64,000 nucleotides of DNA from Massilia sp. Root418 (lineage in GTDB: Bacteria > Pseudomonadota > Gammaproteobacteria > Burkholderiales > Burkholderiaceae_D), in the NCBI RefSeq assembly GCF_001425265.1, contig NZ_LMEC01000003.1, positions 33,310-97,309 of the forward strand, given 5' to 3'. Under the pieces are notes generated by a model that made no database searches, was not told the DNA's origin, and saw nothing but the letters and a program-made list of their open reading frames with translations. Shown here piece after piece: positions 1 to 8,832 of the stretch (the first letter of the stretch is position 1; each line of letters starts with the position of its first letter). A program made the translations under genes and the position numbers.

Positions 1-178
1 TGTTGCGCGCCATGCCCAGCTCCGCCGCCAGCGTGCGCGTGGCAACCAGGCGCGTGTCCGCAGCCAGCGTGCCGTCACGGATGGCGGCGCGCAGGCACTC
101 GTGCAGCATGCGCTGGCGCGGCCAGCCTTGCTGCGCGTGGCGCTGCATGAAGGATGAAACAAGCAGGGCGTAATCCAT
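1..178 (-). CDS. MocR/PdxR-type GntR-family regulator, N-terminal fragment
   Basis: Partial gene that runs off the left edge of the window. The minus-strand reading from an ATG at 178 gives 59 residues that look like the start of a GntR winged helix: an LHECLRAAIRDGTL segment, then TRLVATRTLAAELGMARN, which is the usual helix-turn-helix opening of MocR/PdxR proteins. Full members carry an aminotransferase-like PLP-binding domain after this, which is outside the window. The divergent neighbour is a PNPOx-family flavoprotein, a pairing often seen with MocR regulators, so it probably controls that gene. The family call is good, but without the C-terminal half a plain GntR regulator cannot be excluded. 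Confidence 0.75.
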   Translation of the reverse strand, partial: MDYALLVSSFMQRHAQQGWPRQRMLHECLRAAIRDGTLAADTRLVATRTLAAELGMARN

Positions 179-203
179 CGTGGCTCCAAGATAATCAAGT
201 CTT

Positions 204-225
204 CTGGACCTTTTTTCAGGGCCAG
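204..225. promoter_or_regulatory. Inverted repeat between the divergent MocR and PNPOx genes
   Basis: CTGGACCT and AGGGCCAG form an imperfect dyad (7 of 8 pairs) around a six-base spacer TTTTTC. It lies in the 68-bp space between the two divergent start codons. The position fits an operator for the MocR-type regulator, but this is inferred from placement and symmetry only. Confidence 0.35.
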
Positions 226-246
226 ATGTTGATTATATTGCAGGAC

Positions 247-888
247 ATGCAAACACATACCTCTCCCCGCACCCGCGTACGCCGCATTCCGGCCAACGCC
301 GCCTACGACACCGCCACCCTGTACGCCGTCATCGACGACGCCTACGTGTGCCACATCGCCTTCACCGACGAGCATGGCCCGCACTGCATCCCGACGGCTT
401 GCTGGCGTGAAGGCGGCTATTTATACATCCACGGTTCCAACGGCAGCCGCATGCTCAAGCGCCTGGCCGACAGCCCATCCTGCGTCACCATCACGCACGT
501 GGACGGCCTGGTGATGGCGCGCTCGGCCTTCAACCACTCGATGAACTACCGTTCGGCGATGGTGTACGGCCAGTTCGAAGTGGTGGAGGGCGACGCCAAG
601 CGCAGCACGATGGAGGCGTTCATGGAGCAGCTGCTGCCCGGCCGCCAGGCGCACATACGCGGCGGCAGCGACAAGGAATACGCCGCCACCACGGTGATGC
701 GCATTTCACTCGAAGAAGCCGCGTGCAAAGTGCGCTCAGGCGGACCGGAAGACGACGCCGAAGACATGGCCATCGACACCTGGACCGGCGTGCTGCCGCT
801 GCAGCGCGTGCGCGCCGCGCCCATTCCCGCCGAGGGCGCAGGCGAAGCGCCCGCCTACGTCCAGCAGTGGCAGGACCGCGCGGAGTGA
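247..888 (+). CDS. Pyridoxamine 5'-phosphate oxidase-family FMN-binding protein
   Basis: A 213-residue protein of the split-barrel PNPOx-like flavoprotein fold. The N-terminal part reads RRIPANAAYDTATLYAVIDD, then HIAFTDEHGPHCIPTACWR and GGYLYIHGSNGSRMLK. This is the typical strand pattern of the small MocR-linked PNPOx-like family rather than of PdxH itself. Such proteins bind FMN, and the substrate here is unknown. I chose the ATG at 247 because it has a GCAGG ribosome site just upstream and the earlier in-frame ATG at 154 would overlap the MocR start. The divergent regulator suggests control by a vitamin B6-type or amino acid ligand. There is no signal peptide, so it is cytoplasmic. Confidence 0.8.
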   Translation: MQTHTSPRTRVRRIPANAAYDTATLYAVIDDAYVCHIAFTDEHGPHCIPTACWREGGYLYIHGSNGSRMLKRLADSPSCVTITHVDGLVMARSAFNHSMNYRSAMVYGQFEVVEGDAKRSTMEAFMEQLLPGRQAHIRGGSDKEYAATTVMRISLEEAACKVRSGGPEDDAEDMAIDTWTGVLPLQRVRAAPIPAEGAGEAPAYVQQWQDRAE

Positions 889-922
889 ACTCGGCGTGGG
901 CGCGGCGTGAGCGCGGCCTGGT

Positions 923-2668
923 CTAGCGGCGCTCGCGGCGCCAGAGCAGCAGCATGCACGCGGCGCAAACGAAGGCGAAGGGCCAGGAAGGCAGCGGACT
1001 GCGCGCGCCGCCCGCCGCCGGCGCTTCCGGCGTGCGCGCGGCGTAAAGCGCCGTGGCATCCTGCCTCAGGGCTTGCTGCCACAGGGGCCAGTCGCCGGCG
1101 GCGTGGATGTAGATGCGATGCTCCGACGCGCCGCTGCGCAAGGTCAGCCAGCCCGGCTGCCGTGGCAGGAACGCGGCGCAGACGCTTTCTGCGCGGGCCC
1201 GGCGCGCTTGCCATGCCGTGGCGGGCAAGCCATCGATGTGCAGCGCGGCGCCGGCCTCGGCCCCCTGCGCGCACACTTCGGTGCGCAACCCGGCAACCGG
1301 CATCGGGTCCGGCTGCTGCCAGGCCATCTTCTGCGTGGCGCCGTCCGCCGCCCTGTCGAGCAGCGCCTGCCACCACTGGCCCAGCGCAGCGGGCGACGAA
1401 ATGCCGTAGCGGTGCCAGTCCGACACCCCGACCCAGCTGATGCGTCCCTTCTTCCACGTGCGCTGCCAAAGCCAGGGGCGGCCTTTGCTGTCCGCTGCAG
1501 CTGCGCGCCACGTCCCGCTCTCCTGGCCGGCAGGGTTGAGCGAGGCTGGCGGCATGGTGAGCTGTTCGCCGCCTATCCTGAACTGTCGGATGTCGTCCTT
1601 TTCCGTCGAGGGCGCCTGCGGCGCCAGGCGTAGCGCGAGTTCCCGCTGCCAGAGGGCGGCGTCGCCTGCGTTGCCGGCCAGGATAATCAGCGGCACGCCC
1701 TGCCCTGTTTGCGCCAGCAATGCGGCGCGCGCGGGTGCGGACAGCGCTTCGAACCAGGCGGCATCCATCACTTGCGCATTCGGCTCGGCCAGGTCGGCAC
1801 GCGCCGTTTCGGTTCGGCTCAAGCCTTTGCCCAGCGTGGTTTGCCAGTCTAGCGTTGCGTTGCTGTCGGTAAGGAGCTGGTTCAGCGCACGGGCATCGAA
1901 CGATGGCGCGCCGAAGCGGCCGATGATCTGCAGCGGAACCGGCGGCACCACCAGCAACGGCACCGGTCCTTGCGCGACCAGCTTGCCGGCAGCGTCGAGC
2001 AGGCGTGCTTGCAGCAGCAGTTGCTCGGCAAGCGGAGGCTGCCAGGCGAGGGTCAGCGGTGCAGCGCCGGCCGGCTGTGCTGCTTCGGCGAGGAGCTGGC
2101 CGTTCTCGGCAAGCAGCTGGAGACGCCAGCCCGGCTGCGCGCCGCTGTGGCGCGCCGACAGGGTAAAGCTCCGGCCCAGCGGCAGCATGCGCGGGAATTC
2201 AAGCCGGAGCAGTTCGCCTTGCGGCGCAGTCCAGCGCAAGGGGCGCGCCGGCAGGTCGTCCCACTGCGCGGCGCGCAGGCCAGGTCCTGTCAGCGCAATC
2301 GAACCGGCTTGCGGCACGGCGAGCAGCGCGCGTATCAGCGTGTCGCCGGGCGGCGCTGCCGCTGCGGCGGCGCCGCCCGGCGCGGCAGGTCTGGCTTGCC
2401 CCGGCGGCGCGGAAGAAACCGGCGCTGCGGCTGCGGCTGCGGTCATCGGCTCGGAGGCAATGGCGATCTCACCGGCACCCGTGGCGGGCTGCGTGGGTGA
2501 AGCCAGCAAGGCAGCAAGCGACAGCGCGGCCACCACCGCCAGCGCGGCGTCGGCGGCCCGGTTCTTGCGCGCATACAGCGCAGCGCTGACCATCCCTGCC
2601 AGCATAACGCCCGCGCTGGCGGCGCCGAAGCCGAAGGCCATGCCGAACAAGTCCACATTGGCCATCAT
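923..2668 (-). CDS. Membrane protein with GATase1-like domain, last gene of the MoxR operon
   Basis: A 581-residue protein. Two hydrophobic segments at the N-terminus (about residues 8-30 and 38-55) and one at the extreme C-terminus (PSWPFAFVCAACMLLLWRRE) place the large middle part outside the cytoplasm. The middle has a beta-rich Ala/Pro-rich region, then a stretch with LIILAGNAGD and GRISWVGVSDWHRYG that resembles the class I glutamine amidotransferase-like domains found in membrane proteins of MoxR/DUF58 operons. I see no complete Cys-His-Glu triad, so it is probably not an amidotransferase. The start is the ATG at 2668, which overlaps the upstream TGA (translational coupling). A longer upstream reading would run through the neighbouring gene. 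Function is unknown; it is probably a structural or sensing part of the same envelope complex. Confidence 0.65.
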   Translation of the reverse strand: MMANVDLFGMAFGFGAASAGVMLAGMVSAALYARKNRAADAALAVVAALSLAALLASPTQPATGAGEIAIASEPMTAAAAAAPVSSAPPGQARPAAPGGAAAAAAPPGDTLIRALLAVPQAGSIALTGPGLRAAQWDDLPARPLRWTAPQGELLRLEFPRMLPLGRSFTLSARHSGAQPGWRLQLLAENGQLLAEAAQPAGAAPLTLAWQPPLAEQLLLQARLLDAAGKLVAQGPVPLLVVPPVPLQIIGRFGAPSFDARALNQLLTDSNATLDWQTTLGKGLSRTETARADLAEPNAQVMDAAWFEALSAPARAALLAQTGQGVPLIILAGNAGDAALWQRELALRLAPQAPSTEKDDIRQFRIGGEQLTMPPASLNPAGQESGTWRAAAADSKGRPWLWQRTWKKGRISWVGVSDWHRYGISSPAALGQWWQALLDRAADGATQKMAWQQPDPMPVAGLRTEVCAQGAEAGAALHIDGLPATAWQARRARAESVCAAFLPRQPGWLTLRSGASEHRIYIHAAGDWPLWQQALRQDATALYAARTPEAPAAGGARSPLPSWPFAFVCAACMLLLWRRERR

Positions 2669-4833
2669 GGCTGCTCCTTGCCGCGCCACGCCTGGCGGAA
2701 TACGCTGTCGGACTGCGGCTGCGCCTGCAGCACCACGCCCGGTTCGGTGAGAGTGGCACGCAGGTAGGCGCGCAGCACGGCGCGGCAATCCGTGCAGCCG
2801 TCTTCCACGTCCTGCACGGCGCGCTGCGCGGCCAGTCTGTGTTCGTCCCCACCAATGCGGGCGGCGATGATCTCGCGCGCGCTCCTGCTCCACAATGCAG
2901 GCAGCGCGCCGCTGGAAGCGAGCGCCTGCACCAGCTCGCGCACGTCTTGCGGAACCTTGTCATCGGCCACACCCTGTGCCCGCCGGGTGCTTTGCGCGCC
3001 GACCACGTCGCCCGTCAGGCGCTTTTCTTCCTTGATGGCGGGCGGCACAAAGGCGGTGCGGTGCAGGTAGACGCGTTCGGCCTGCTGCAGTTCCTTGATG
3101 GCGTCGAGCGCCTCGTACTCGGGCGAAAGCGCGGCCTTGGGCGCCATGGCGCGCAGCTGCTTCTCGGCGTCCCACATGGCCTTCAGCGCACGCCGCAGCA
3201 CTTCCTTGGTCTTCGGATCGAAGATGGTGGCGTTGTCGGTTTCGTCGTGCTTGTGACCGAACTCCGCGACGATGCTGGCCATGCTGCCGTCCTTAAAGCC
3301 GCCGCTTGGGGCATGCCCGGCCTCGGCGCCATGATCGTGCCCGTCCCCGTGGCTATGCTCATCGTCGCCGAACAAGGTGGATTCTTCGCCGAGGAACTGG
3401 CCATAGCGCAGCCGCAGGCGAGACTGGTCGCTGGCGATGGACTCGCTGCGCTCACGCAGCGTGGCGGCGCTCAGCCGGGGCGCGTCGGCCAGCAGCTGCT
3501 CGGTGTCGATGATGATCTGGCGCTGGCTGCGCAGGCTCTGCGGCTTGACCATGGTGGACAGCGCGGAGGAATCCAGGCTTTCCGATTGCGGGCCAGGCAG
3601 GCGTAGCGTGTAGGTGGCGGTCTGCACGGTGTGCGGCTGGCCGGGCGCGTTGTCGGTGGCGCGCACGAAGAAGTACAGCTCGTCGCCGGGCTCCATGCCC
3701 AGTTCGGCGAGGGACCAGTTCTTTTGCCAGTTGCGTGTGCGCGGGTCGGGCGATTGCGGCAGTGGCAGTTCGCGGTCGCTGAAACGGATGTTTTCGCCGC
3801 TGCCGCGCGCCAGCGTGAGGTGCAGGCTGGCGCGGGCGATGCCGTAGTCGTCCCGCACAGCCACCGCGAGTTGCACGGACTGGGTTCCGGCGGCCAGCAC
3901 CTGGATGGCTTCGATGGGCGCGAGAATGGACACTTGCGGCGCCTGGTCTATGGTGACGCGGATGTTGTGGCGGCTGCCGCCGGCATTCCCGGCTGCGCCT
4001 CGCAGGCGCCAGAACAGCGATTCGGTGGCGGTCCAGGTGGCGCAGTCCTGCGCCAGCGCGAGGGTCTGGCCGTCGCTCAGTTCGATCGTAGCGGGCAGCT
4101 CGCCAGCGCGCTTGTGACACCAGCGCACCTGGCTGTGCTGGGGCACCTGGATGTCACCGGCATCGGCTTCGAAGGGAGCGGCCTTCGTGTATGCGGGTGG
4201 CGTGACGCGGAGGACGATGTCGCCCGAGGCTGGCGGTCGGGTTTTACCTGGCGCGGATTTGGGGCCCTGGCGCACGGGCGCGGCCTGGGACTGTTGCCAG
4301 GCGTAGGCCGATGCCGCACACAGCAGGCTGGCGACGATGGGCAGGACGGCGAGGCGGATGCGGGTGCGGGCGATAGCACGGCAGTCGTCTGCTCGGAGCA
4401 CGTCAAGGATGCGTTCTTGCAGGCGGGCGCGCTGAAGACGGGCGACCGGGGTGGCGGGTTCGGTGGCGAGCAACGCACTGCTGTCTTCCAGCGCGGGTAC
4501 GGCTGCGTCCAGCCAGCGCGGCCACTCGGCGGCAACACGCCGGCGCAAGGCACGCACGTCGAAGGCGAGCCAGAGCAGCCAGGCGGTCAGCAGGATGATC
4601 GACGGGAAGAAGATGGCATCCACGCCGGGGCCGGGCAGGCTGTCCGTGGCCAGAGCGCCGGCGGCGGCAGCGGCGGTGGTCGGGGTGGTACTGGATGTGG
4701 AACGCAGCGCGGCGCTTGCGAACAGGAGCAGGACTGGCAGCAGCGCAGCGGCCCATAGCGGCGCGCGGCGCAGCAGGACGGCGCGCCACAACCGGCGCTG
4801 CACGGTGGAGCGGAAGTCAGCGTCGGCGGGCAT
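2665..4833 (-). CDS. DUF4175-like large membrane protein
   Basis: A 722-residue protein. After an N-terminal basic stretch there are transmembrane segments near residues 23-44 and 70-93 and another near 165-185. A long extracytoplasmic region follows, with beta-sandwich-like segments (about 215-420: VRDDYGIARASLHL, DELYFFVRATDN) and then a helical, charged C-terminal half. This matches the layout of the DUF4175-type proteins that accompany MoxR and BatA genes. A His-rich stretch at about residues 488-507 (HSHGDGHDHGAEAGH) could bind metal. The gene overlaps the preceding BatA-like gene by 17 bases and the following gene by 4, so all are probably coupled. The biochemical role is unknown. Confidence 0.65.
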   Translation of the reverse strand: MPADADFRSTVQRRLWRAVLLRRAPLWAAALLPVLLLFASAALRSTSSTTPTTAAAAAGALATDSLPGPGVDAIFFPSIILLTAWLLWLAFDVRALRRRVAAEWPRWLDAAVPALEDSSALLATEPATPVARLQRARLQERILDVLRADDCRAIARTRIRLAVLPIVASLLCAASAYAWQQSQAAPVRQGPKSAPGKTRPPASGDIVLRVTPPAYTKAAPFEADAGDIQVPQHSQVRWCHKRAGELPATIELSDGQTLALAQDCATWTATESLFWRLRGAAGNAGGSRHNIRVTIDQAPQVSILAPIEAIQVLAAGTQSVQLAVAVRDDYGIARASLHLTLARGSGENIRFSDRELPLPQSPDPRTRNWQKNWSLAELGMEPGDELYFFVRATDNAPGQPHTVQTATYTLRLPGPQSESLDSSALSTMVKPQSLRSQRQIIIDTEQLLADAPRLSAATLRERSESIASDQSRLRLRYGQFLGEESTLFGDDEHSHGDGHDHGAEAGHAPSGGFKDGSMASIVAEFGHKHDETDNATIFDPKTKEVLRRALKAMWDAEKQLRAMAPKAALSPEYEALDAIKELQQAERVYLHRTAFVPPAIKEEKRLTGDVVGAQSTRRAQGVADDKVPQDVRELVQALASSGALPALWSRSAREIIAARIGGDEHRLAAQRAVQDVEDGCTDCRAVLRAYLRATLTEPGVVLQAQPQSDSVFRQAWRGKEQP

Positions 4834-6085
4834 GGGTTATCAGGCGTTCGAGGGCAAACAGGGCAAGCAGCAGGTAGGCCAGCCAGGCAGCGGGTGGGGT
4901 GCCGGGCATGGCGAGCGGCGTGCTGCGGCGCGGCGGCAGCTGCTGCGCTGGCAGGGGATAGGGTTGCGCGGGGCGCGTCAGCGATTGCCACGTTTCGTAG
5001 AGGGCACGGGCGGCGTCGGCGTTCTGCGGCGGCAGCGCGGGAGAGAGCCACAGGCGGCCGCGCGGGCTGTCGGTGATCTGGAGCGTGAGACCGTTGATCG
5101 TCAGTGGCTTGGCGAGGGGTTCCCTTGCGCCGAGCGCCGCGAGCGGAGCCGACGCTGGCAGCCACCACAAGGGCGCGTGCCAGCCGGGCGGCGGCGCGGC
5201 CTGCGAGTCCCAGACGATCAGCCCGGTTCCGGCGCCGGGCTTGTCTTCAATGATGTAGCGGCCATGGCCAGCCGATTCGAATGCCGCGAACGTTGCGCGC
5301 CAGGCGGCCAGGTGCTCAGGCGGAGCTGACAGGGCAATGCGGTGTTCCGGGCGCTCGGCAGCGGCTGTGCCGGTGGCGGGAGCGGCGGCGGCGCCAGTGG
5401 CCGCCCGACCGGCAGCGGCCGCAGAGGCGGTGGCGGGAGCGGCGCGACCGGCTGTGGCGGCGGTGGCGGCGCGATCGGCTGCTGTGGCGGCGGCGCGATC
5501 GGCTGCGGCGACGACAGGGGGCAACACGCGGATGTCGACCATATGGGCCAGCGGCGGGAGTTGGGCGGGCATGGGGATGGATTGGGCAAGGATGAGCAGG
5601 CGCGCGCCTGGGCGCCATGCGTGTTCGTTCGCCTGCAGCCACTGCAGGGCATTAGCCGGCAGGGCGATGCGCTGCGCCCCGCTCATTCCGGCGGCGGCGA
5701 CTTGTTGCTCAATCCAGTACGAGGCGGAAGCGGCAGCTTGGGCTGGGGATGCCGGCCCCGCTGCGGGGCCGCGCGCTGGCAGTGCAGCTGCGGCCTGCTC
5801 GCGGGCGGTCAAGGCGGGATCGATGAAGACGGTGTCGCCGCGCCACGGCATGCTTACGGCGGCGAGCCAGCCGATCAAGGCGATCAGGAACAGGCAGCGC
5901 AAGGCGAGCAGCAGCAGGTCTTCCCAGCGCCAGATACGAACGGTCTGCGGCGGGGCCGCCGGGAGGAAACGGGCCGTCGCCAGCGGTTCGGACTTGATAC
6001 GCTGGCGTTTCTGCCTGTGCCACCAGATCGGCAGCAACAGCAGCGGCAGGGCGAACCACCACAGGGGCTGGGCGCTTGCCATCAT
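4817..6085 (-). CDS. BatA-type membrane protein without a VWA MIDAS
   Basis: A 422-residue protein with the typical BatA N-terminal domain: a hydrophobic start (PLWWFALPLLLLPIWWHRQ), a basic linker, then IKSEPLATARFLP and a second membrane span (LLLLALRCLFLIALIGWLAAV). The C-terminus has a third span (PAAWLAYLLLALFALERLIT). BatA family members often carry a VWA domain with a DxSxS metal site. Here only FIDPAL is present at the expected strand, so the metal site is absent. Residues about 195-250 are an Ala/Arg/Thr low-complexity run built from AADRAATA-like units. The start ATG at 6085 overlaps the DUF58 stop in the classic ATGA arrangement. Role: probable membrane partner of the MoxR/DUF58 pair, inferred from context. 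Confidence 0.75.
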   Translation of the reverse strand: MMASAQPLWWFALPLLLLPIWWHRQKRQRIKSEPLATARFLPAAPPQTVRIWRWEDLLLLALRCLFLIALIGWLAAVSMPWRGDTVFIDPALTAREQAAAALPARGPAAGPASPAQAAASASYWIEQQVAAAGMSGAQRIALPANALQWLQANEHAWRPGARLLILAQSIPMPAQLPPLAHMVDIRVLPPVVAAADRAAATAADRAATAATAGRAAPATASAAAAGRAATGAAAAPATGTAAAERPEHRIALSAPPEHLAAWRATFAAFESAGHGRYIIEDKPGAGTGLIVWDSQAAPPPGWHAPLWWLPASAPLAALGAREPLAKPLTINGLTLQITDSPRGRLWLSPALPPQNADAARALYETWQSLTRPAQPYPLPAQQLPPRRSTPLAMPGTPPAAWLAYLLLALFALERLITHARRR

Positions 6086-7095
6086 CGTGCCCTCGCCCGC
6101 GGCGATGCCAGTTGCAGCCAGCCGCGCAGCACCTCTGCCAGTGACTGCTCGACGCGCGCTTCGTAGTAGGGGATGTCATGCCGCCGGCAGGCGCCGCTGA
6201 CAGTGGCGAAGTGCGCGCTCAACGCGGCCCGGAACGCGGCGCGGCCGGCTTCGTCAAGCAGGTGCATGTGGGCGCCAGCCTGCCCGCCGGATGCCGGCGC
6301 GGGGGCCGCCGCCATGGATGCCGCCATGGATGCCGTCATCGCTGCCACCCCGGGGTCCACCACGGATGCCGCCGGGGACGCGGCCTGCACGTCCAGCTCG
6401 GGATCGCGGTAGCCGGCGCCGGGATTGAAACTGGCATCCACTTCGGCTTGCGTGCGTACCGCCAGCAGGCGCACGTCGTGCCGCATGTGGCGCAGGCGCA
6501 GCAGCGCCTCGGACAGGGGCGACGGCCACTCCAGGCAGTCGCCGGCGGCGAACACCAGGCTGGGCGCGCGCGCGAAATGCAGGCTGGATTTGAGTGTGGC
6601 GGCATCCGGCATGGCGCCTTGCGGCCTGGCCTTGGCCAGCTGCGCCAGCACGCGCTGCAACTGGCGCGGGCCGCGCGAAGCGGGCGTGAATTCAGTGCGC
6701 CCGCCGGTACAGATGACCAGCCCGAACGCGTCGCCCTGGCGCTGCGCGACAGCGGCGATGCAGCCCAGCACCGTGGCCGCGAAACGCAGCTTGTCGACAT
6801 TGGGCACTTCGCGGCTGGGCTCGGACATGGACGCGCTGGCATCCAGCCACAGCCAGGTGGCGACATGGCTGTCGCGCTCCGCCTCGCGCACGTAATAGCG
6901 GTCCGCGCGCGCCAGCAGCTTCCAGTCGACACGGCGCCACTCGTCGCCCGGCGCGTAGGCCCGGTACTCGGAGAACTCGACGCCGGCACCGCGCTCGCGG
7001 CCCGCGTGGATGCCGTGGCCCAGCCCCGCCAGGACGTGGCGGATGATGAGCTCAAGGTCGTTGGTGTGCGCCAGCAGCGCGGGTGATTCCAGCAT
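6082..7095 (-). CDS. DUF58 domain protein (VWA-like), partner of MoxR
   Basis: A 337-residue DUF58 protein. The hallmark segment YAPGDEWRRVDWKLLARADRY is present near residues 45-65, followed by WLWLDASASM, which supplies a DxSxS MIDAS-like metal site. DUF58 proteins are encoded next to MoxR AAA+ ATPases and are thought to be their clients or adaptors. The next gene downstream overlaps by 4 bases and the MoxR stop is 12 bases upstream, so this is one operon. Between residues about 230 and 270 there is an Ala/Met-rich insert (AAMTASMAASMAAAPAP) that looks like a variable linker. No signal peptide or clear membrane span is visible. Confidence 0.88.
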   Translation of the reverse strand: MLESPALLAHTNDLELIIRHVLAGLGHGIHAGRERGAGVEFSEYRAYAPGDEWRRVDWKLLARADRYYVREAERDSHVATWLWLDASASMSEPSREVPNVDKLRFAATVLGCIAAVAQRQGDAFGLVICTGGRTEFTPASRGPRQLQRVLAQLAKARPQGAMPDAATLKSSLHFARAPSLVFAAGDCLEWPSPLSEALLRLRHMRHDVRLLAVRTQAEVDASFNPGAGYRDPELDVQAASPAASVVDPGVAAMTASMAASMAAAPAPASGGQAGAHMHLLDEAGRAAFRAALSAHFATVSGACRRHDIPYYEARVEQSLAEVLRGWLQLASPRARAR

Positions 7096-7107
7096 CGGCT
7101 ACCCTGC

Positions 7108-8100
7108 TTAGTCCGGGCGGATATCGTTGCGCAGCGCAGCCAGGATGTCGGCGATGGCGACGCCGTCCGCTTCCGCCTCGAAGTTGCGCAGCACGCGGTG
7201 CGCCAGCACCGGCAGCAGCATCGCGGCGATGTCTTCGCGCGTCACAGCGAGCCGGTTATGCATCAGCGCGCGCGCCTTGGAAGCCAGCACCAGCGCCTGA
7301 CCCGCGCGCGGACCGGCGCCCCAGCCCACGTGCTTGCGCACCGCCGCCACGCTGCTTTCCTTAGGGCGCGTAGCGCGCACCAGGCGCGTTGCGTACACCA
7401 GCAAGTGGTCGCCGATCTCGATATCGCGCACCAGCTGCTGCAGGCGCAGCAGGGTGGCCACGTCCATCACCGGTTGCGCGTCCGCCAGGCCGGCATGCGT
7501 CGTGGCCGACACCATGGCCACCTCCTCCGCCTCGCTCGGGTAGCCGACGTCGATCCGCAGCAGGAAGCGGTCCAGCTGCGCTTCCGGCAGCGGATACGTG
7601 CCCGCCTGCTCGATGGGGTTCTGCGTGGCCAGCACGAAGAAGGGCCTGGGCAGCTTGTGGGTCTGGCCGGCGAAGGTGACGGCGCGCTCCTGCATCGCCT
7701 CCAGCAGCGCGGACTGGGTCTTGGGCGGTGCACGGTTGATCTCGTCCGCCAGCAGCACTTGCGTGAACACCGGGCCTTGCTGGAAGCGGAATTCGCGCTT
7801 GCCGGTGGCGTGTTCCTCTTCCAGGATCTCGGTGCCGACGATATCGGACGGCATCAGGTCCGGCGTGAACTGCACGCGGCGGAACTCCATCTCGGTGGCC
7901 TGCGCCAGCGATTTCACCAGCAAGGTCTTGCCCAGGCCCGGCACACCCTCCACCAGCGCATGTCCGCCGCCCAGCAGGCAGATCACCAGCGAATCGATCA
8001 CATCCTGCTGGCCGATGATCACTTGCGACATGCTGGCCTTGAGCGCCGCCACCTTGCCGGTCAAAGCGCCGATTTCGTTTTCATTCCACTGCACAGACAC
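7108..8100 (-). CDS. moxR: MoxR-family AAA+ ATPase
   Basis: A 330-residue AAA+ protein. Walker A is GVPGLGKT at residues 52-59 and Walker B ends in LLADEINRAP near 116-125. Further family marks are GQQDVIDSLVICLLGGGHALVEG, FTPDLMPSDIVGTE, ATQNPIEQAGTYPLPEAQLDRF (sensor 1 region) and a C-terminal lid with LVLASKARALM and VTREDI. MoxR proteins act as chaperone-like ATPases on membrane or VWA-domain clients. I chose the GTG at 8100 because a GGGAG ribosome site lies about ten bases upstream and the DUF4159 stop is two bases before it. A second in-frame GTG lies two codons later. The longer open frame upstream runs through DUF4159 and is not used. Confidence 0.92.
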   Translation of the reverse strand: MSVQWNENEIGALTGKVAALKASMSQVIIGQQDVIDSLVICLLGGGHALVEGVPGLGKTLLVKSLAQATEMEFRRVQFTPDLMPSDIVGTEILEEEHATGKREFRFQQGPVFTQVLLADEINRAPPKTQSALLEAMQERAVTFAGQTHKLPRPFFVLATQNPIEQAGTYPLPEAQLDRFLLRIDVGYPSEAEEVAMVSATTHAGLADAQPVMDVATLLRLQQLVRDIEIGDHLLVYATRLVRATRPKESSVAAVRKHVGWGAGPRAGQALVLASKARALMHNRLAVTREDIAAMLLPVLAHRVLRNFEAEADGVAIADILAALRNDIRPD

Positions 8101-8102
8101 GG

Positions 8103-8723
8103 TTATGCTCCCAATGCGTACTGAATTATGTTGACCGCGAAGCGGGTGTTGTCCACCACCAGCCAGCGCTTGTTGCGGAAGTCGTAGTCCCACTCGCAGC
8201 CGTAGTCCTTGTTGCTGTACAAGACCCGCACCCGGCCGCCGAACTCGATCGCCTTCAGGTAGTCGTGCACCAGGTCGTCGCCCCAGCCGTTCAGCTCCAC
8301 GCTGGTGTTGGGCGGGCCGTCGAACTTGAAGAAACTCGAATACACCGGATGGCTGTTCGGGATCTTGTGCAAGGCCTTGGGGCCGAACATCGTCGCCAGC
8401 TCGGCCTCGAAGGACTTGGCGAACAGGCCGTCGATATCGTGGTTGCAATCGTCCACGAACACGAAGCCGCCGCCCTTCACGTAGCGCTCGAAGTTCTTGC
8501 GCTCGGCGGGCGTGAACTGCACCAGCTTGTGGCCGGCCAGGTAGCAGAACGGCGCTTCGAGCATCTTCGGGTCGGACAGCGCCACCACCCGTTCAACGGG
8601 ATCAACCCGCAAGGTCGTGTATTCGACCAGCGAGTTGAGCACGTTGCTCGGCATGCGGATGTCCACATCCCAGTCGCCCGACTCGTAGGTCAGGCGAGTG
8701 AAGTAAAAATCGAAGCTGGCCAT
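8103..8723 (-). CDS. DUF4159 domain protein
   Basis: A 206-residue protein that is DUF4159 throughout: it opens with FYFTRLTYESGDWDVD, continues with FCYLAGHKLVQFTPAERKNF and KGGGFVFVDDCNHDIDGLF, and ends with RFAVNIIQYALGA. DUF4159 is related to GATase1-like folds and is often found as the C-terminal domain of BatA-like membrane proteins. Here it is a free-standing cytoplasmic protein without signal or membrane span. It precedes MoxR by two bases and is surely cotranslated with it. A REP-like palindrome pair separates it from the upstream PmbA-like gene. Its biochemical activity is unknown. Confidence 0.82.
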   Translation of the reverse strand: MASFDFYFTRLTYESGDWDVDIRMPSNVLNSLVEYTTLRVDPVERVVALSDPKMLEAPFCYLAGHKLVQFTPAERKNFERYVKGGGFVFVDDCNHDIDGLFAKSFEAELATMFGPKALHKIPNSHPVYSSFFKFDGPPNTSVELNGWGDDLVHDYLKAIEFGGRVRVLYSNKDYGCEWDYDFRNKRWLVVDNTRFAVNIIQYALGA

Positions 8724-8745
8724 GGTTTAGCCCCGGACGGCGCTT

Positions 8746-8826
8746 GGCGGGTTACGGCTGCGCCTAACCCGCCCTACGGGCCCCAGCCGGGGTTTCGTAG
8801 GGCGGGTTAGCGCAGCGTAACCCGCC
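8746..8826. repeat. REP/BIME-like inverted pair 1
   Basis: Two copies of the palindrome in opposite orientation. The left copy (8746-8773) opens GGCGGGTTACGG and closes CCTAACCCGCC followed by CTACG. The right copy starts with CGTAG at 8796 and ends TAACCCGCC at 8826. The spacer is about 22 bases. It lies between the PmbA-like gene and DUF4159 on the same strand, so it may act as an mRNA stabiliser or partial terminator inside the run. Confidence 0.85.
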
Positions 8827-8832
8827 GTGCGC

